The position numbers and the translations under genes are program-made. 64,000 bases of DNA from Alkalihalophilus pseudofirmus OF4 (GTDB lineage Bacteria; Bacillota; Bacilli; Bacillales; Bacillaceae_D): assembly GCF_000005825.2 (NCBI RefSeq), contig NC_013791.2, forward strand, positions 930,001-994,000. Reading direction: 5' to 3'. Numbering within the stretch: the stretch's first letter is position 1; every line of letters starts with the position of its first letter. The notes below the pieces were generated by a model. It worked only from the letters and a program-made list of their open reading frames with translations, searched no databases and had not been told where the DNA came from. Shown one piece after another: positions 47,132-55,342 of this stretch.

Positions 47132-47389
47132 ATGGAATTACTTTTGACATTATTCGTTATAAGCGGAATTATATATTCTGTTTTCTATATACAGAAGAAG
47201 AGAAGAGAGCATCACATTACAGGCTGGAAATCACTCATCACCTCTGTCTGTTTTATCATTATTGCTTTAATTAATGCAGGAGCGAATCTATTTGGCATGC
47301 TGGGACTGATCAGCTGGGGATTAACTATCTTCCTCTTGTTAATGGGAGCGTATTTTACAAAGTATCTGCCAGCACCTCAAGAAAGGTGA
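47132..47389 (+). CDS. small membrane protein, unknown
   Basis: An 85-residue protein with three hydrophobic segments (about 2-18, 32-50 and 57-75), and a basic stretch QKKRREHH between the first two. Ribosome site TTAGGAGGA 8 nt before the ATG; 20 nt after the previous small gene, so likely one transcript. Family not recognised. Confidence 0.65.
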   Translation: MELLLTLFVISGIIYSVFYIQKKRREHHITGWKSLITSVCFIIIALINAGANLFGMLGLISWGLTIFLLLMGAYFTKYLPAPQER

Positions 47390-47443
47390 AGGAACAATGA
47401 GGAAGAAAAATATGATTTCTAGATCTACTAGAGTATCATGAGT

Positions 47444-47479
47444 AAAAAAACAGTGCCTGTTAAAAGACACTGTTTTTTT
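47444..47479. terminator. bidirectional terminator
   Basis: AAAAAAACAGTG / CACTGTTTTTTT, a 12-bp stem between the convergent small-protein and diguanylate cyclase genes. Confidence 0.85.
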
Positions 47480-49022
47480 ATGCTGTCTTATATTGATTAC
47501 GTCCTTGATCTTTAGCCTTATACAAGGCTGCATCTACTAGGTTAAGAAATTGATCAATCTCTCCTTCATATGAATCACAGTAAAAACCGATTCCTGCAGA
47601 AAAGGTAATTACTCTGCCAGCAGGTGAAATGGTATCTTGCAAGAAATCTTTTAAACGCTTTGCTACATCTATGGCATCTTGTGTTCCGGTTTCAGGGAGG
47701 ATGATCATAAATTCTTCCCCGCCAAATCTCCCGCAGACGTCTTTCTCTCTAGTAATTCTTTGCATTGCTTCTGCAAAAAAGACAAGGGTTTCATCTCCTG
47801 TTTTGTGGCCAAGTGTATCATTGACTGTTTTAAAGTGATCAATATCAATTAAAATAATTGAAAAATGCATTTGTTCTTGTAAAGCCTGAAGGGTCTTAAT
47901 AAGAGCCCGACGATTTGCAAGACCGGTAAGCGGGTCTGTTAATGCTTCTTTTGTGGCAGATTGGAGTTGAGACTCCTGGTTTTGAATATAGGCTTTAAAT
48001 GTGTGATTTAGCCGTTCGGCTTCAAAATACCAGGTTGGAATTTTTGTTTCATTTACTGTATTGTTATTCTCTTTTAACTCAAAGGTTTGCATAGCTAACT
48101 GCTGGAGCGGATAAGCAATTCGATTGGCAAACATACGAGCGAGAAGGAAAGTGAGTAGAACAAATGGAATAGAATAGAACATCATTTTCTTAATTGTTCC
48201 TAACACTGGTTCCATAATAACCTCATATGGAGTTTGTGATACGATCCCCCAATTACTAGAAGGGATATGTGTATAACCGGCTAACATATCAATTTCTTTA
48301 GTATTTGTGACTTTCATCGCACCGCTTTCACCATTCATAAGCTTTTTAACCACCGGGTTTTCACTAACGACTTCTCCAATCCTATTGCGATCTGCGTGAT
48401 AAATAATAGAACCATGCTGATCGACAACATAAACATAGGATCCATCCTGTGAAAAGTGTTCACCAAGAACTGTTTCAATGATGTTGTGATCTTGTAAGTA
48501 AATCACCCCAGCAAGCAGCCCATAATAATTGCCTTCGTGATCTTGAAGCGGGCTTGAAATAAGTAGAATTTTTTGCCCAACAACCCCGTCATATAAATCT
48601 GAAATAAGTGTTTCTTTTTTTTGGAGTGCTTCTGTAATTCCAATAGAGTGAACATGAAAACCTATAACATCTAATGCAGGAGCGGACGTCAAAATTTTAG
48701 CTTCCTCATTAATAACAGCTATGGAATTAAAATAATTGCTGCTTCTTAAATAGTGATAAAGGGCTGTTGTTAAGCCTTCTTCATCATTAAGTAAGGGCAC
48801 CATATCGATCGCTCTCAGTGATAAACTCTCCTTCATTGATTCAAAAGATTGATCTGTGATTTGAGCAAGTTTTTCAGAGTAAACTCTATTAATTTCCATT
48901 GTATGATTTATTGCATTCTCTTTGGTTACAATGTAACTTACCAACAATGTGCTGCTAAGTAGCCCGAACATAGTTAAACATAACAATGTCAGAATCCAAA
49001 ATCGTAAACTTTTTTTTAACAT
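47478..49022 (-). CDS. membrane diguanylate cyclase (dCache-GGDEF)
   Basis: A 514-residue sensor protein. A membrane helix at about 10-30, a long extracytoplasmic dCache-type sensor (about 35-270), a second helix (about 275-300) and a HAMP-like linker precede a GGDEF domain (about 350-510). The active site reads GRFGGEEF (about 430-437), a functional variant of GGDEF, after DIDHFKTVNDTLGHKTGD. It would make cyclic di-GMP from two GTP. No EAL domain is present, and no RxxD inhibitory motif is obvious four to five residues before GGEEF. Monocistronic. Confidence 0.9.
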   Translation of the reverse strand: MLKKSLRFWILTLLCLTMFGLLSSTLLVSYIVTKENAINHTMEINRVYSEKLAQITDQSFESMKESLSLRAIDMVPLLNDEEGLTTALYHYLRSSNYFNSIAVINEEAKILTSAPALDVIGFHVHSIGITEALQKKETLISDLYDGVVGQKILLISSPLQDHEGNYYGLLAGVIYLQDHNIIETVLGEHFSQDGSYVYVVDQHGSIIYHADRNRIGEVVSENPVVKKLMNGESGAMKVTNTKEIDMLAGYTHIPSSNWGIVSQTPYEVIMEPVLGTIKKMMFYSIPFVLLTFLLARMFANRIAYPLQQLAMQTFELKENNNTVNETKIPTWYFEAERLNHTFKAYIQNQESQLQSATKEALTDPLTGLANRRALIKTLQALQEQMHFSIILIDIDHFKTVNDTLGHKTGDETLVFFAEAMQRITREKDVCGRFGGEEFMIILPETGTQDAIDVAKRLKDFLQDTISPAGRVITFSAGIGFYCDSYEGEIDQFLNLVDAALYKAKDQGRNQYKTA

Positions 49023-49174
49023 AAATGCCTCTCAACTATAAATATAGGTTCTCATAAAAATGGTGATTTTCGTCTTGTGTCTTGTTACCTATAACGTATC
49101 ATGATTCTGACTTTATTCCTACCATAAAATTGAAGGTTTTAGGAAAATGAAAATAAGGGCTGATTAAGAAAGAT

Positions 49175-49530
49175 ATGAGGGAAGGTGCGAACAGGTTAAC
49201 GTCGGCAGAACTGGCTTCTTTATGGGCACAATATATAAGTGATAGTGCAAGCAGGTGTATGCTGCTTTACTTTATGGAAGTAGTAGAAGACAAGGAAATT
49301 AAGAATGATGTTTTATGTATCAAGCCTAAATTCTTTAGGGATTGAGTTTTACGGAACTGCGGTTTCACAAAGTCCAAGAATGGATTTAGGAGCAATGTAT
49401 AACAAAGTGCTTATGGATGTACAGTTATATGCAGAAGACGGGGCAAATTTAATGATTAAAAAAATGGTTAGAGCAGCCTCCTCTAGCATTTGATCGGAAA
49501 GACCTAGCAGATGAGAACAAACGATCCTAG
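49175..49530 (+). pseudogene. DUF3231 gene remnant (internal deletion plus frameshift)
   Basis: Three in-order segments look like a DUF3231 protein. The first, from the ATG at 49175, reads LTSAELASLWAQYISDS and YFMEVVEDKEIK (normal N-terminus). Near 49305 the frame changes and the text jumps to the family C-terminal region (MMFYVSSLNSLGIEFYGTA, MYNKVLMDVQLYAEDGANLM). After an A7 run (49455-49461) it changes frame again to WLEQPPLAFDRKDLADE, ending at the TAG at 49528. A normal protein is over 300 residues, so about 200 codons are missing. DUF3231 proteins are common in Bacilli and of unknown function. Confidence 0.8.
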
Positions 49531-49547
49531 TAATGAGAACATCTGTT

Positions 49548-49556
49548 TGGTATAAT
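49548..49556 (+). promoter_or_regulatory. extended -10 promoter of the toxin mRNA
   Basis: TGGTATAAT (TG-N-TATAAT). No strong -35 lies at 17 bp. The transcript would start near 49563 and carry a 56-nt leader. Confidence 0.6.
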
Positions 49557-49618
49557 AAGGTTAGCAACTGCTAGCAAGGTAGCGGCTGAACTCCCGTAGA
49601 GAGGGGGTGAGGCTTATT

Positions 49619-49726
49619 TTGACGATCTATGAGGCGTTAAGTTTACTGGCCCAATTCTCAAGCATCTTACTTGCTGTGTTAGCACTTACGGTCAGTATCA
49701 TTGTGAGTCAGCACAAAAAGAAATAG
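49619..49726 (+). CDS. putative holin-like type I toxin
   Basis: A 35-residue hydrophobic peptide, start TTG, with SD GGGGGTGAGG 6 nt upstream. The sequence begins MTIYEALSLLAQFSSILLAV and ends SQHKKK: a short N-terminus, one membrane helix and a basic tail. This is the pattern of the putative holin-like toxin family (TxpA/BsrG-type, MTVYEAL...). Promoter, leader and a downstream hairpin are all present, and an antisense RNA overlaps its 3' part, so it is likely the toxin of a type I toxin-antitoxin pair. An in-frame GTG at 49607 is a less likely start. Confidence 0.8.
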   Translation: MTIYEALSLLAQFSSILLAVLALTVSIIVSQHKKK

Positions 49727-49864
49727 CTACCCTGCCGCCAAGTAAGGTGAGCTATTTCAAAACAGCAATATCCAATTGGTCAGCTGCGTATTGCAGCAAG
49801 CAGTTGCTAGGACTGAGTGCATTTGCACTCGGTCTTATTTAGGTTGGTTTGTTTTTTCATTTCT
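49715..49864 (-). ncRNA. putative type I antitoxin antisense RNA
   Basis: On the minus strand a good sigma-A promoter (TTGCTT, 18 bp, TATAAT; plus positions 49900-49895 and 49876-49871) would start a transcript near 49864. It would end at a terminator whose arms are GAAATAGCT (49720-49728) and AGCTATTTC (49750-49758), followed by five T (plus A run 49715-49719). The RNA of about 150 nt would be complementary to the last codons and 3' UTR of the toxin mRNA, the layout of RatA-TxpA. Confidence 0.72.
49809..49840 (+). terminator. terminator of the toxin mRNA
   Basis: A 12-13 bp stem (49809-49821 with 49824-49836, two G-T pairs) followed by TTATTT. It lies inside the region covered by the antisense RNA. 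Confidence 0.7.
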
Positions 49865-49870
49865 ATTCCT

Positions 49871-49900
49871 ATTATACATGAGGGACAAGGGGTTAAGCAA
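49871..49900 (-). promoter_or_regulatory. promoter of the antisense RNA
   Basis: Minus strand TTGCTT (49900-49895), 18-bp spacer, TATAAT (49876-49871). Confidence 0.7.
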
Positions 49901-50115
49901 AGGGAAATGCAGAATGAAAATAAGTGAATTTATATGAATAATAATGTGGTCAAACATTACAAAGTATGGGTCTTTTTTATTCTAGGATAATTAGCGATAC
50001 GAAATAAATTGGTCCTAGTACCTATGAAGTTTAAGGTATATATTCCCTTATATAATAGTCTGAAATATTGTATGATTCAGAATGTAAACTATTACTATAA
50101 TGGAGGGAACTGTAA
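49901..50115. other. leader of the M28 peptidase gene
   Basis: An AT-rich stretch with several TATAAT-like elements and no open frame. The gene's ribosome site ATGGAGGG is at its end. No hairpin of note seen. Confidence 0.5.
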
Positions 50116-51507
50116 ATGAAAAAGGCTTTAGTATCTATTGCTTTAGTAACTTCTCTAACATTAAGCTCTGTCGGTGTACAAGCTTTTGCACAGCCTTCTG
50201 CAACGAGCCAATCAGGCATTCATAATGTACTTGATAACCGTGTGATTAACCAAATTAATGTAGATAATATCTATAATAACATCGATTACCTACAGCAAAC
50301 ACCACGTGTAGCTGCCTCAGAAGAAGAATATCAAGCAGTGCTTTATATTAAGGAGCAATTTGAATCATATGGGTATGAAGCAGAAATTCAGCCTTTTGAA
50401 TTTTTTGGATTTACAGCCCCTCATACTGTAGAGTTGTCAGTAGGTGGGACAAGCTTAACTCCTAATTCATTTACTTATACAGCGAGCGGAGAGGTAACTG
50501 CTGATCTTGTCGATGCGGGGTTAGGGCGTGAGAGTGATTTAGCAGGGGTAGAACTTGATGGAAAGATCGCTTTAATTCAACGTGGTGAAATCAGCTTTGG
50601 AGATAAAGTGCTGAATGCAGCAAGAGCAGGAGCTCGTGGGGTCATCATTTATAATAATGCACCTGGTACCTTAAATGGTACACTTGGCGGTGCGAATGAT
50701 GAATTTGTTCCTGCCGTCTCTATTTCACAAGCAGAAGGACAAGCATTAGCTTCTCAATTAGAAGAAGGAGAGTCTCTTACAGCTTCTCTAACAGTTTTAG
50801 GAGCAGAGTCTGGGCTGCGTACTTCTCATAACGTCATTGCATCTAAGAAACCAACCAATAAAAACAAAGATAATGGTAATGTGATTGTGCTCAGCTCCCA
50901 TCATGACTCCGTACCAGGAGCACCTGGAGCAAATGATAATGCATCAGGAACAGCCATGGTGTTAGAGTTAGCGAGAGCCATGAAGAACCTGCCGACGGAT
51001 ACCGAAATCCGCTTTACGACATTTGGCGCTGAAGAGCTTGGTTTAATTGGCTCTAGACACTATGTAAATACGTTGTCAGATTCAGAGCTTAATAGAATTG
51101 TGGCAAACTTTAACTTAGACATGGTAGGAAGCCGCGATGCGGGTGACCTAGTGATGAGAACGGTCAATGGCCAGCCGAATCTTGTAACTGAACTAGCACA
51201 AGCATCCAGCTACCGCTTAAATGGTGCACCAACTCCATTTAACCAAGGCGGAAGCAGTGACCATGTTCCATTTGGAGAAAAAGGCATTCCTGCAGCATTA
51301 TTCATCCACAGTCCGCTTGAGCCATGGTACCACACACCAGAGGATACGATTGATAAAATCAGTAAAGAGAAACTTCAGGATGTGGCTCAGATTGTCAGCA
51401 CTGCCATTTACGACTATGCAAGCTTTGATAATATGGGACCTAAGCCGAAAAAAGCGAAGCCTAAATCAGTCGATGCTCAAATGTACTTTGAAGAAGACGT
51501 CCAATAA
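50116..51507 (+). CDS. secreted M28-family aminopeptidase with PA domain (YwaD-like)
   Basis: A 463-residue exported metallopeptidase. Signal peptide about 1-26, cleaved near AFA/QP. A PA insert lies at about 120-235, followed by the M28 domain. Dizinc ligands and catalytic residues: His in SSHHDSVPG, Asp in GANDNASG, Glu-Glu in GAEELGLIGS, Asp in NLDMVGS and His in EPWYHTPEDT. This is the plan of B. subtilis YwaD, a secreted aminopeptidase. A Lys/Pro-rich tail (PKPKKAKPKSVD) follows the catalytic domain and may contact the wall. Single gene with a strong terminator. Confidence 0.92.
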   Translation: MKKALVSIALVTSLTLSSVGVQAFAQPSATSQSGIHNVLDNRVINQINVDNIYNNIDYLQQTPRVAASEEEYQAVLYIKEQFESYGYEAEIQPFEFFGFTAPHTVELSVGGTSLTPNSFTYTASGEVTADLVDAGLGRESDLAGVELDGKIALIQRGEISFGDKVLNAARAGARGVIIYNNAPGTLNGTLGGANDEFVPAVSISQAEGQALASQLEEGESLTASLTVLGAESGLRTSHNVIASKKPTNKNKDNGNVIVLSSHHDSVPGAPGANDNASGTAMVLELARAMKNLPTDTEIRFTTFGAEELGLIGSRHYVNTLSDSELNRIVANFNLDMVGSRDAGDLVMRTVNGQPNLVTELAQASSYRLNGAPTPFNQGGSSDHVPFGEKGIPAALFIHSPLEPWYHTPEDTIDKISKEKLQDVAQIVSTAIYDYASFDNMGPKPKKAKPKSVDAQMYFEEDVQ

Positions 51508-51513
51508 GCAGAG

Positions 51514-51543
51514 AAACCAGCCCGTTGCGGCTGGTTTTTTGGT
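51514..51543 (+). terminator. terminator of the M28 peptidase gene
   Basis: AAACCAGCC / GGCTGGTTT, a perfect 9-bp stem with a 6-nt loop and a T run. Confidence 0.9.
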
Positions 51544-51643
51544 GCTTATAGACTATGGGTTATATTACCAGAGATGGCGGTGTTAAGTGAAAGAGTAGGA
51601 GATGTTATTGATGTAAAGGTAGGATAAGGGTGACTGAATAAGG

Positions 51644-51724
51644 ATTATAGGGGGAAATGCATGGCTTTTATTCTTAATAGTGATCATTATTATTGGCTTG
51701 TTTCTTGAAGCTTTGGGGTATTAA
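51644..51724 (+). pseudogene. possible C-terminal remnant of the small membrane protein family
   Basis: A frame with no start reads AWLLFLIVIIIIGLFLEALGY and then stops. It resembles the last helix and end of the protein at 57101 (ILVGLLLDSLGF). It lies just before the LXG locus, where decayed copies are expected. Such hydrophobic similarity could be chance. The rest of the 487-bp spacer 51508-51994 holds only the M28 terminator and AT-rich sequence. Confidence 0.3.
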
Positions 51725-51994
51725 ATACTAACGATTTTTATATTTTTCTATTTCCTTTCATTCCATTGTGTCTGCTCTCTTAATCTATGTGCTTAATGGT
51801 ATTTGGTAAAAAAGACCTTGAATTAGCGCTGTTTCACTATAATTAAACGGTAAAAAAGTCATTTATAAATAGATTAATTGAGCTTTTCTTTATAATAATA
51901 GCACCTTAAGTATGGTTTTCATTTCCAATTGCTTCTTTTAAAATGATAAATGTACTTATAAATGTCAGTTTATGTAGGTTTGGAGGGTGTTTAT

Positions 51995-52273
51995 ATGAGT
52001 GAAGAAATTAGCTTGAAACCAACTCGAGTGAGAAATAAGATGGATCGATTGTCATCTCATTTAGATAGTGTAACTCCAGAGTATGCAGTCACGTTTGATG
52101 GGCGTTCTGAACTAGATACGATTAAGGAAGCAGAAAAAAATATGAAAGCGATGGAATCACTACTTCAATCCTATAAGGCCCTGTTGCAAAAAAATGTGGA
52201 GCAAGTTTATCGTGTTGTGGATCAGTATGAAGAAGCAGACCAACAGGTTTCACATCAAATTAAAGGAGGGTAA
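51995..52273 (+). CDS. WXG100-like helical partner of an LXG effector (YwqI/DUF5344-type)
   Basis: A 92-residue, all-helical polar protein (MSEEISLKPTRVRNKMDRLS..., DQYEEADQQVSHQI). The start is ATG at 51995 after GGAGGGTG; an upstream ATG at 51962 lacks a ribosome site. Length, helical heptads and position 3 nt before an LXG gene match the YwqI/SACOL2603-type small proteins of type VII secretion loci, which pair with the LXG N-terminus and help present it to the secretion machine. No WXG motif is visible. Confidence 0.75.
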   Translation: MSEEISLKPTRVRNKMDRLSSHLDSVTPEYAVTFDGRSELDTIKEAEKNMKAMESLLQSYKALLQKNVEQVYRVVDQYEEADQQVSHQIKGG

Positions 52274-52276
52274 AAG

Positions 52277-53611
52277 GTGAAAATATTAGATGCAGCTTCC
52301 ATGATTGAAAATGTAGAATCACTACTTCAAGAAGTTAAGAGACAGCAGGATCAATTATCTCCAGTAGAAAGCTGGCTGCACAATGAAGCCGCTCTTTTGG
52401 GTGTGGAATCAAGATTCAATGGGCGTACTGCGATTCGGATCATCAATTATTTCACTTACTGCCATGGCCCTTTTGTAAAACTCCTTCGCACGATTCTGTC
52501 AGAATTTGAAGCATCTCTCGAAGATACCTTAAATCAATTAAATGCGTATTTTAATCAAAATGAGTACATTCGCGAAGACTTTTTACAAGATGAAGTCAAT
52601 GGAAAAATAGAAGAATTAAAATCAACTATGACAACACTAGGTGAAGAAGTGAACAGTATTATTGCAATGTACAAAGATGTGGTATATTTGCCCGAATTCA
52701 ATTATAATCGCGTCATGGACGGGTTAGCTACATTGAAATCAAAATCTAAAGAAACTGATGAAAAAATGTATCAGTACGACTATGAACAGATTCCTAGTAT
52801 GGAATTTGTCGGGCAGGATATACAGCTTCTACAAAACTATGTATCAAGTTTAGAAGAAATGTTTGTCAGCCAATCCATATCAATTGAGCAGTTTAACCAT
52901 AATATGATTAAGGATAATGAAGAATTCAGAGCAGTTAAGAGCACACAGAATGTTAGGGAAGCGGATAAATTGTTTGAGGTTACTTCAAGTACTTCTACCT
53001 TTTATGGATATACCGAATCAATAGCTCCAAATCTGCTTGCTGCTACAGCCTATGCTACGGGCAGTTACACAGGTAATATTAATAATGGTTTAGACTCTAA
53101 AAAATCATATCAACAAAATAACTTAAATGATAACAAGAAAGCTTCCTCAAAAGATGTAATAGCTAATAATATGTCAAAAAATACGAGTAGTTCAGTAAGT
53201 AAATTAGGTCACCTTTCCAAAAAAATAATTGAAAATAAATATGTCCGAAATGGAGCTAGCCCGATTGGTTGGGCCCTTACTACAGTTGCTAACTTTAAAG
53301 AATTTACTGCGAGTGAAAATAGAGAAAAAACAAAAGACCAAAAGTCTGTAAGATTTTTAGCAGGTATAGCAGTTGAAGGTGGGGGAGGGGCTTTAGGAGC
53401 TGCTGGGGGAGCTAAGGCAGGAGTAGTTATTGGCACAATTATAGCACCGGGAATAGGTACTGTAATAGGCGGCGCTGCTGGAGCTGTGCTTGGAGGTGTA
53501 GCTGGAGTGAATTTGGGAGGGAAGTTTTCAAAAAGCACAAAAGATTTAGCTGAAAAAAGTTACAACAAGCTTAAGGATTTATCAAGATCGATCAACAGTT
53601 GGTTTAAATAG
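52277..53611 (+). CDS. LXG-domain type VII secretion effector with glycine-zipper C-terminus
   Basis: A 444-residue protein, start GTG after AAAGGAGGG. The N-terminal LXG domain (about 1-230) is long and helical (MKILDAASMIENVESLLQ, VESWLHNEAALLGVES). A variable linker rich in Asn, Ser and Lys (about 255-320) leads to a C-terminal domain with a glycine zipper (about 370-425, with AGVVIGTIIAPGIGTVIGGA and AGAVLGGVAGVNLGG). Membrane-inserting glycine zippers are found in pore-forming LXG toxins such as TelE of Streptococcus gallolyticus. No nuclease or NADase motif is seen. The family of small membrane proteins downstream is the natural source of immunity (inference). Secretion core genes are not in the window. 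Confidence 0.85.
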   Translation: MKILDAASMIENVESLLQEVKRQQDQLSPVESWLHNEAALLGVESRFNGRTAIRIINYFTYCHGPFVKLLRTILSEFEASLEDTLNQLNAYFNQNEYIREDFLQDEVNGKIEELKSTMTTLGEEVNSIIAMYKDVVYLPEFNYNRVMDGLATLKSKSKETDEKMYQYDYEQIPSMEFVGQDIQLLQNYVSSLEEMFVSQSISIEQFNHNMIKDNEEFRAVKSTQNVREADKLFEVTSSTSTFYGYTESIAPNLLAATAYATGSYTGNINNGLDSKKSYQQNNLNDNKKASSKDVIANNMSKNTSSSVSKLGHLSKKIIENKYVRNGASPIGWALTTVANFKEFTASENREKTKDQKSVRFLAGIAVEGGGGALGAAGGAKAGVVIGTIIAPGIGTVIGGAAGAVLGGVAGVNLGGKFSKSTKDLAEKSYNKLKDLSRSINSWFK

Positions 53612-53630
53612 TATAAGAGGAGAATTATAA

Positions 53631-53960
53631 GTGACAATAATAGATATTTTATATATATTGCTTATTTTTTTTATAGGTGTTCAATTAACAATGAGCCTTG
53701 TTACAGCAATAATTGGTAATACAGGTATGCGTATGATGGAATTTTCGTATATTAAAGGTGCAAAAAAAATTGGGGATAAAATACTTAATTTATCCTTCTA
53801 TGCTTTGTATGGACTTCCCCATTTTTTTTATAATTTTTTTATGAAGAGATTTTCATATGTAGTTGCTAGAATATTATATGTTTTTTATGTGATAGGCTTA
53901 ATAATATCTATCATAATTTTTCTATTAATTTCAAGTTTTATAACAGAAGTGTTGATGTGA
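53631..53960 (+). CDS. small membrane protein family, copy A (candidate immunity protein)
   Basis: A 109-residue protein, GTG start after GAGGAGA, 19 nt behind the LXG gene. Hydrophobic segments at about 5-25 and 80-105. It carries the family core seen in all four copies: Tyr-x-x-Tyr-Gly-x-Pro-x-x-Phe-Tyr-x-x-Phe-Met (here YALYGLPHFFYNFFM), then an aromatic-rich stretch and Ala-Arg (VVARIL). Position right after the glycine-zipper toxin makes it the best candidate for cognate immunity. Confidence 0.75.
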   Translation: MTIIDILYILLIFFIGVQLTMSLVTAIIGNTGMRMMEFSYIKGAKKIGDKILNLSFYALYGLPHFFYNFFMKRFSYVVARILYVFYVIGLIISIIIFLLISSFITEVLM

Positions 53961-54036
53961 TTGGAGTGCCTATGACTACAGTAAGGATACCAAATACATT
54001 TAAGTAAACCTTTAAACATAATAATAGAGGTTAATA

Positions 54037-54192
54037 TGGAAGCGTGCTTATATATTATCGATAATTATAATACTATTAATGTTTGTGCAAATTACTTCAG
54101 GGTTGTTAACAGCAACACTTGGGAAAGATTTTGTCTCTTTTACAAAACGATCCTATACCAAGCGTCCAACTTCCCCATTTGATAAGATCTAA
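54037..54192 (+). pseudogene. decayed copy of the small membrane protein family
   Basis: In one frame the text reads IIILLMFVQITSGLLTATLG then KDFVSFTKRSYTKRPTSPFDKI and a stop. This aligns with the N-terminal half of copy B (QMSVSILTAIFGDQAVSF, TYTKNAESGFDRF). The likely start ATG (54036) is in another frame, and the conserved YGxP core is missing, so the gene is frameshifted and truncated. Confidence 0.7.
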
Positions 54193-54291
54193 AATGTTGC
54201 TTGAAAGTATACTAGGAATGTCTTAATTATTCATTTGTCTAATCACTATTTTGCATAGTGTTTCAACCACCATCTGTATAATGCATTTATA

Positions 54292-54642
54292 ATGGAGCTG
54301 ATTATTTTTCTCTTATTCATTGTATACCTAGCATTTGTATCTATTTTAACTGTGCAGATGTCCGTAAGTATTTTAACAGCAATTTTTGGTGATCAAGCTG
54401 TTTCATTCATGGAACATACTTATACAAAAAATGCAGAGTCAGGATTTGATCGATTCTTAAATATTGTGTTTTACCTTTTATATGGATTTCCACACCATTT
54501 TTATAAAAAGTTTATGATCAAATACCCTCGTATAAAGGCTCGAATTATTTATTTTATTTGGATGCTTGGATTTGTATTTTTTGTTTTTATTCTGGGGGTT
54601 TCTGTCACTTTAATGGTTGAACCGTACACATATTATTTATAA
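54292..54642 (+). CDS. small membrane protein family, copy B
   Basis: A 116-residue protein with membrane segments at about 3-30 and 88-110. Family core YLLYGFPHHFYKKFMIKYPR, then IKARIIYFIWMLGF. No convincing ribosome site precedes the ATG at 54292, so it may be weakly expressed or decaying. Confidence 0.65.
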   Translation: MELIIFLLFIVYLAFVSILTVQMSVSILTAIFGDQAVSFMEHTYTKNAESGFDRFLNIVFYLLYGFPHHFYKKFMIKYPRIKARIIYFIWMLGFVFFVFILGVSVTLMVEPYTYYL

Positions 54643-54740
54643 TTGTTGGTAGTTAGGAAATTCATTCTAGAACTAATTTGATGAATTCATTAAATTATTA
54701 AAGTGATATTGTGCTATGACAAAAACTCAGGGGGCGAGAG

Positions 54741-55313
54741 ATGCTATTTAATTCGAATCGAGACTTTACAATGAACTCAATCTTTACAGCTCTCCTTCTT
54801 TTTATGTTCTCCTTCCTTTATTATATGATTCGTTTTGTTGAATTTACGCCTATAATCTTTATGGCTTTTATAGTTTATTTGGTAGGTATGGTTTTAGGCA
54901 TTCATTTAATCTTTCGGATAAGATATTGGCTGCATGATGAGCATCTTACTTCTCAGATGGGGAGTTTTTTTACTACATGGCATTATGAAGAAATGACAGC
55001 TATAGATTATTCTAAGGGACTAACGAAGAAAGATTGCGATAATTATCTAGGGTCAACAGCTGCTTTGAAAATCCAATTCAAATCAGACAAAAAGAAGAGT
55101 ATTCGTATTTCACCTGAACGAGAAGAAGAGTTTATTCAAGAACTGTTCAAGCGAGCTCCACACTTATCATATTGCTCCATAGAAGAATATCGTGCCTTGC
55201 AAGTGAGAAAAGAAGAAGTGGCCCAGCAAGAGGTTATTGTTGTTCCTCATTTGGGGGACGCGGTAAAAGCACAAAATGTAGGGAGTTCTTCTAGTAAGTG
55301 GTTGAAGCTGTGA
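54741..55313 (+). CDS. membrane protein with PH-like domain, cassette 1
   Basis: A 190-residue protein: two membrane helices at about 15-55, then a cytosolic beta-rich domain of bacterial PH type (about 60-135). Its last third (SYCSIEEYRALQVRKEEVAQ and a tail GSSSSKWLKL) is almost identical to that of the protein at 56530, while the N-terminal halves differ. Ribosome site AGGGGGCGAG. Its role is unknown; the location suggests a part in the LXG locus. Confidence 0.65.
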   Translation: MLFNSNRDFTMNSIFTALLLFMFSFLYYMIRFVEFTPIIFMAFIVYLVGMVLGIHLIFRIRYWLHDEHLTSQMGSFFTTWHYEEMTAIDYSKGLTKKDCDNYLGSTAALKIQFKSDKKKSIRISPEREEEFIQELFKRAPHLSYCSIEEYRALQVRKEEVAQQEVIVVPHLGDAVKAQNVGSSSSKWLKL

Positions 55314-55342
55314 GAATAGTTGGTAATCTGGGAGAAACTTAA

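Noticed and set aside
49305-49493. A free-standing 62-residue gene
   Set aside because: It is the C-terminal piece of the DUF3231 remnant, not an independent gene.
49349-49567. Minus-strand 72-residue frame
   Set aside because: It is a mirror of the DUF3231 remnant, with no ribosome site and no protein-like composition.
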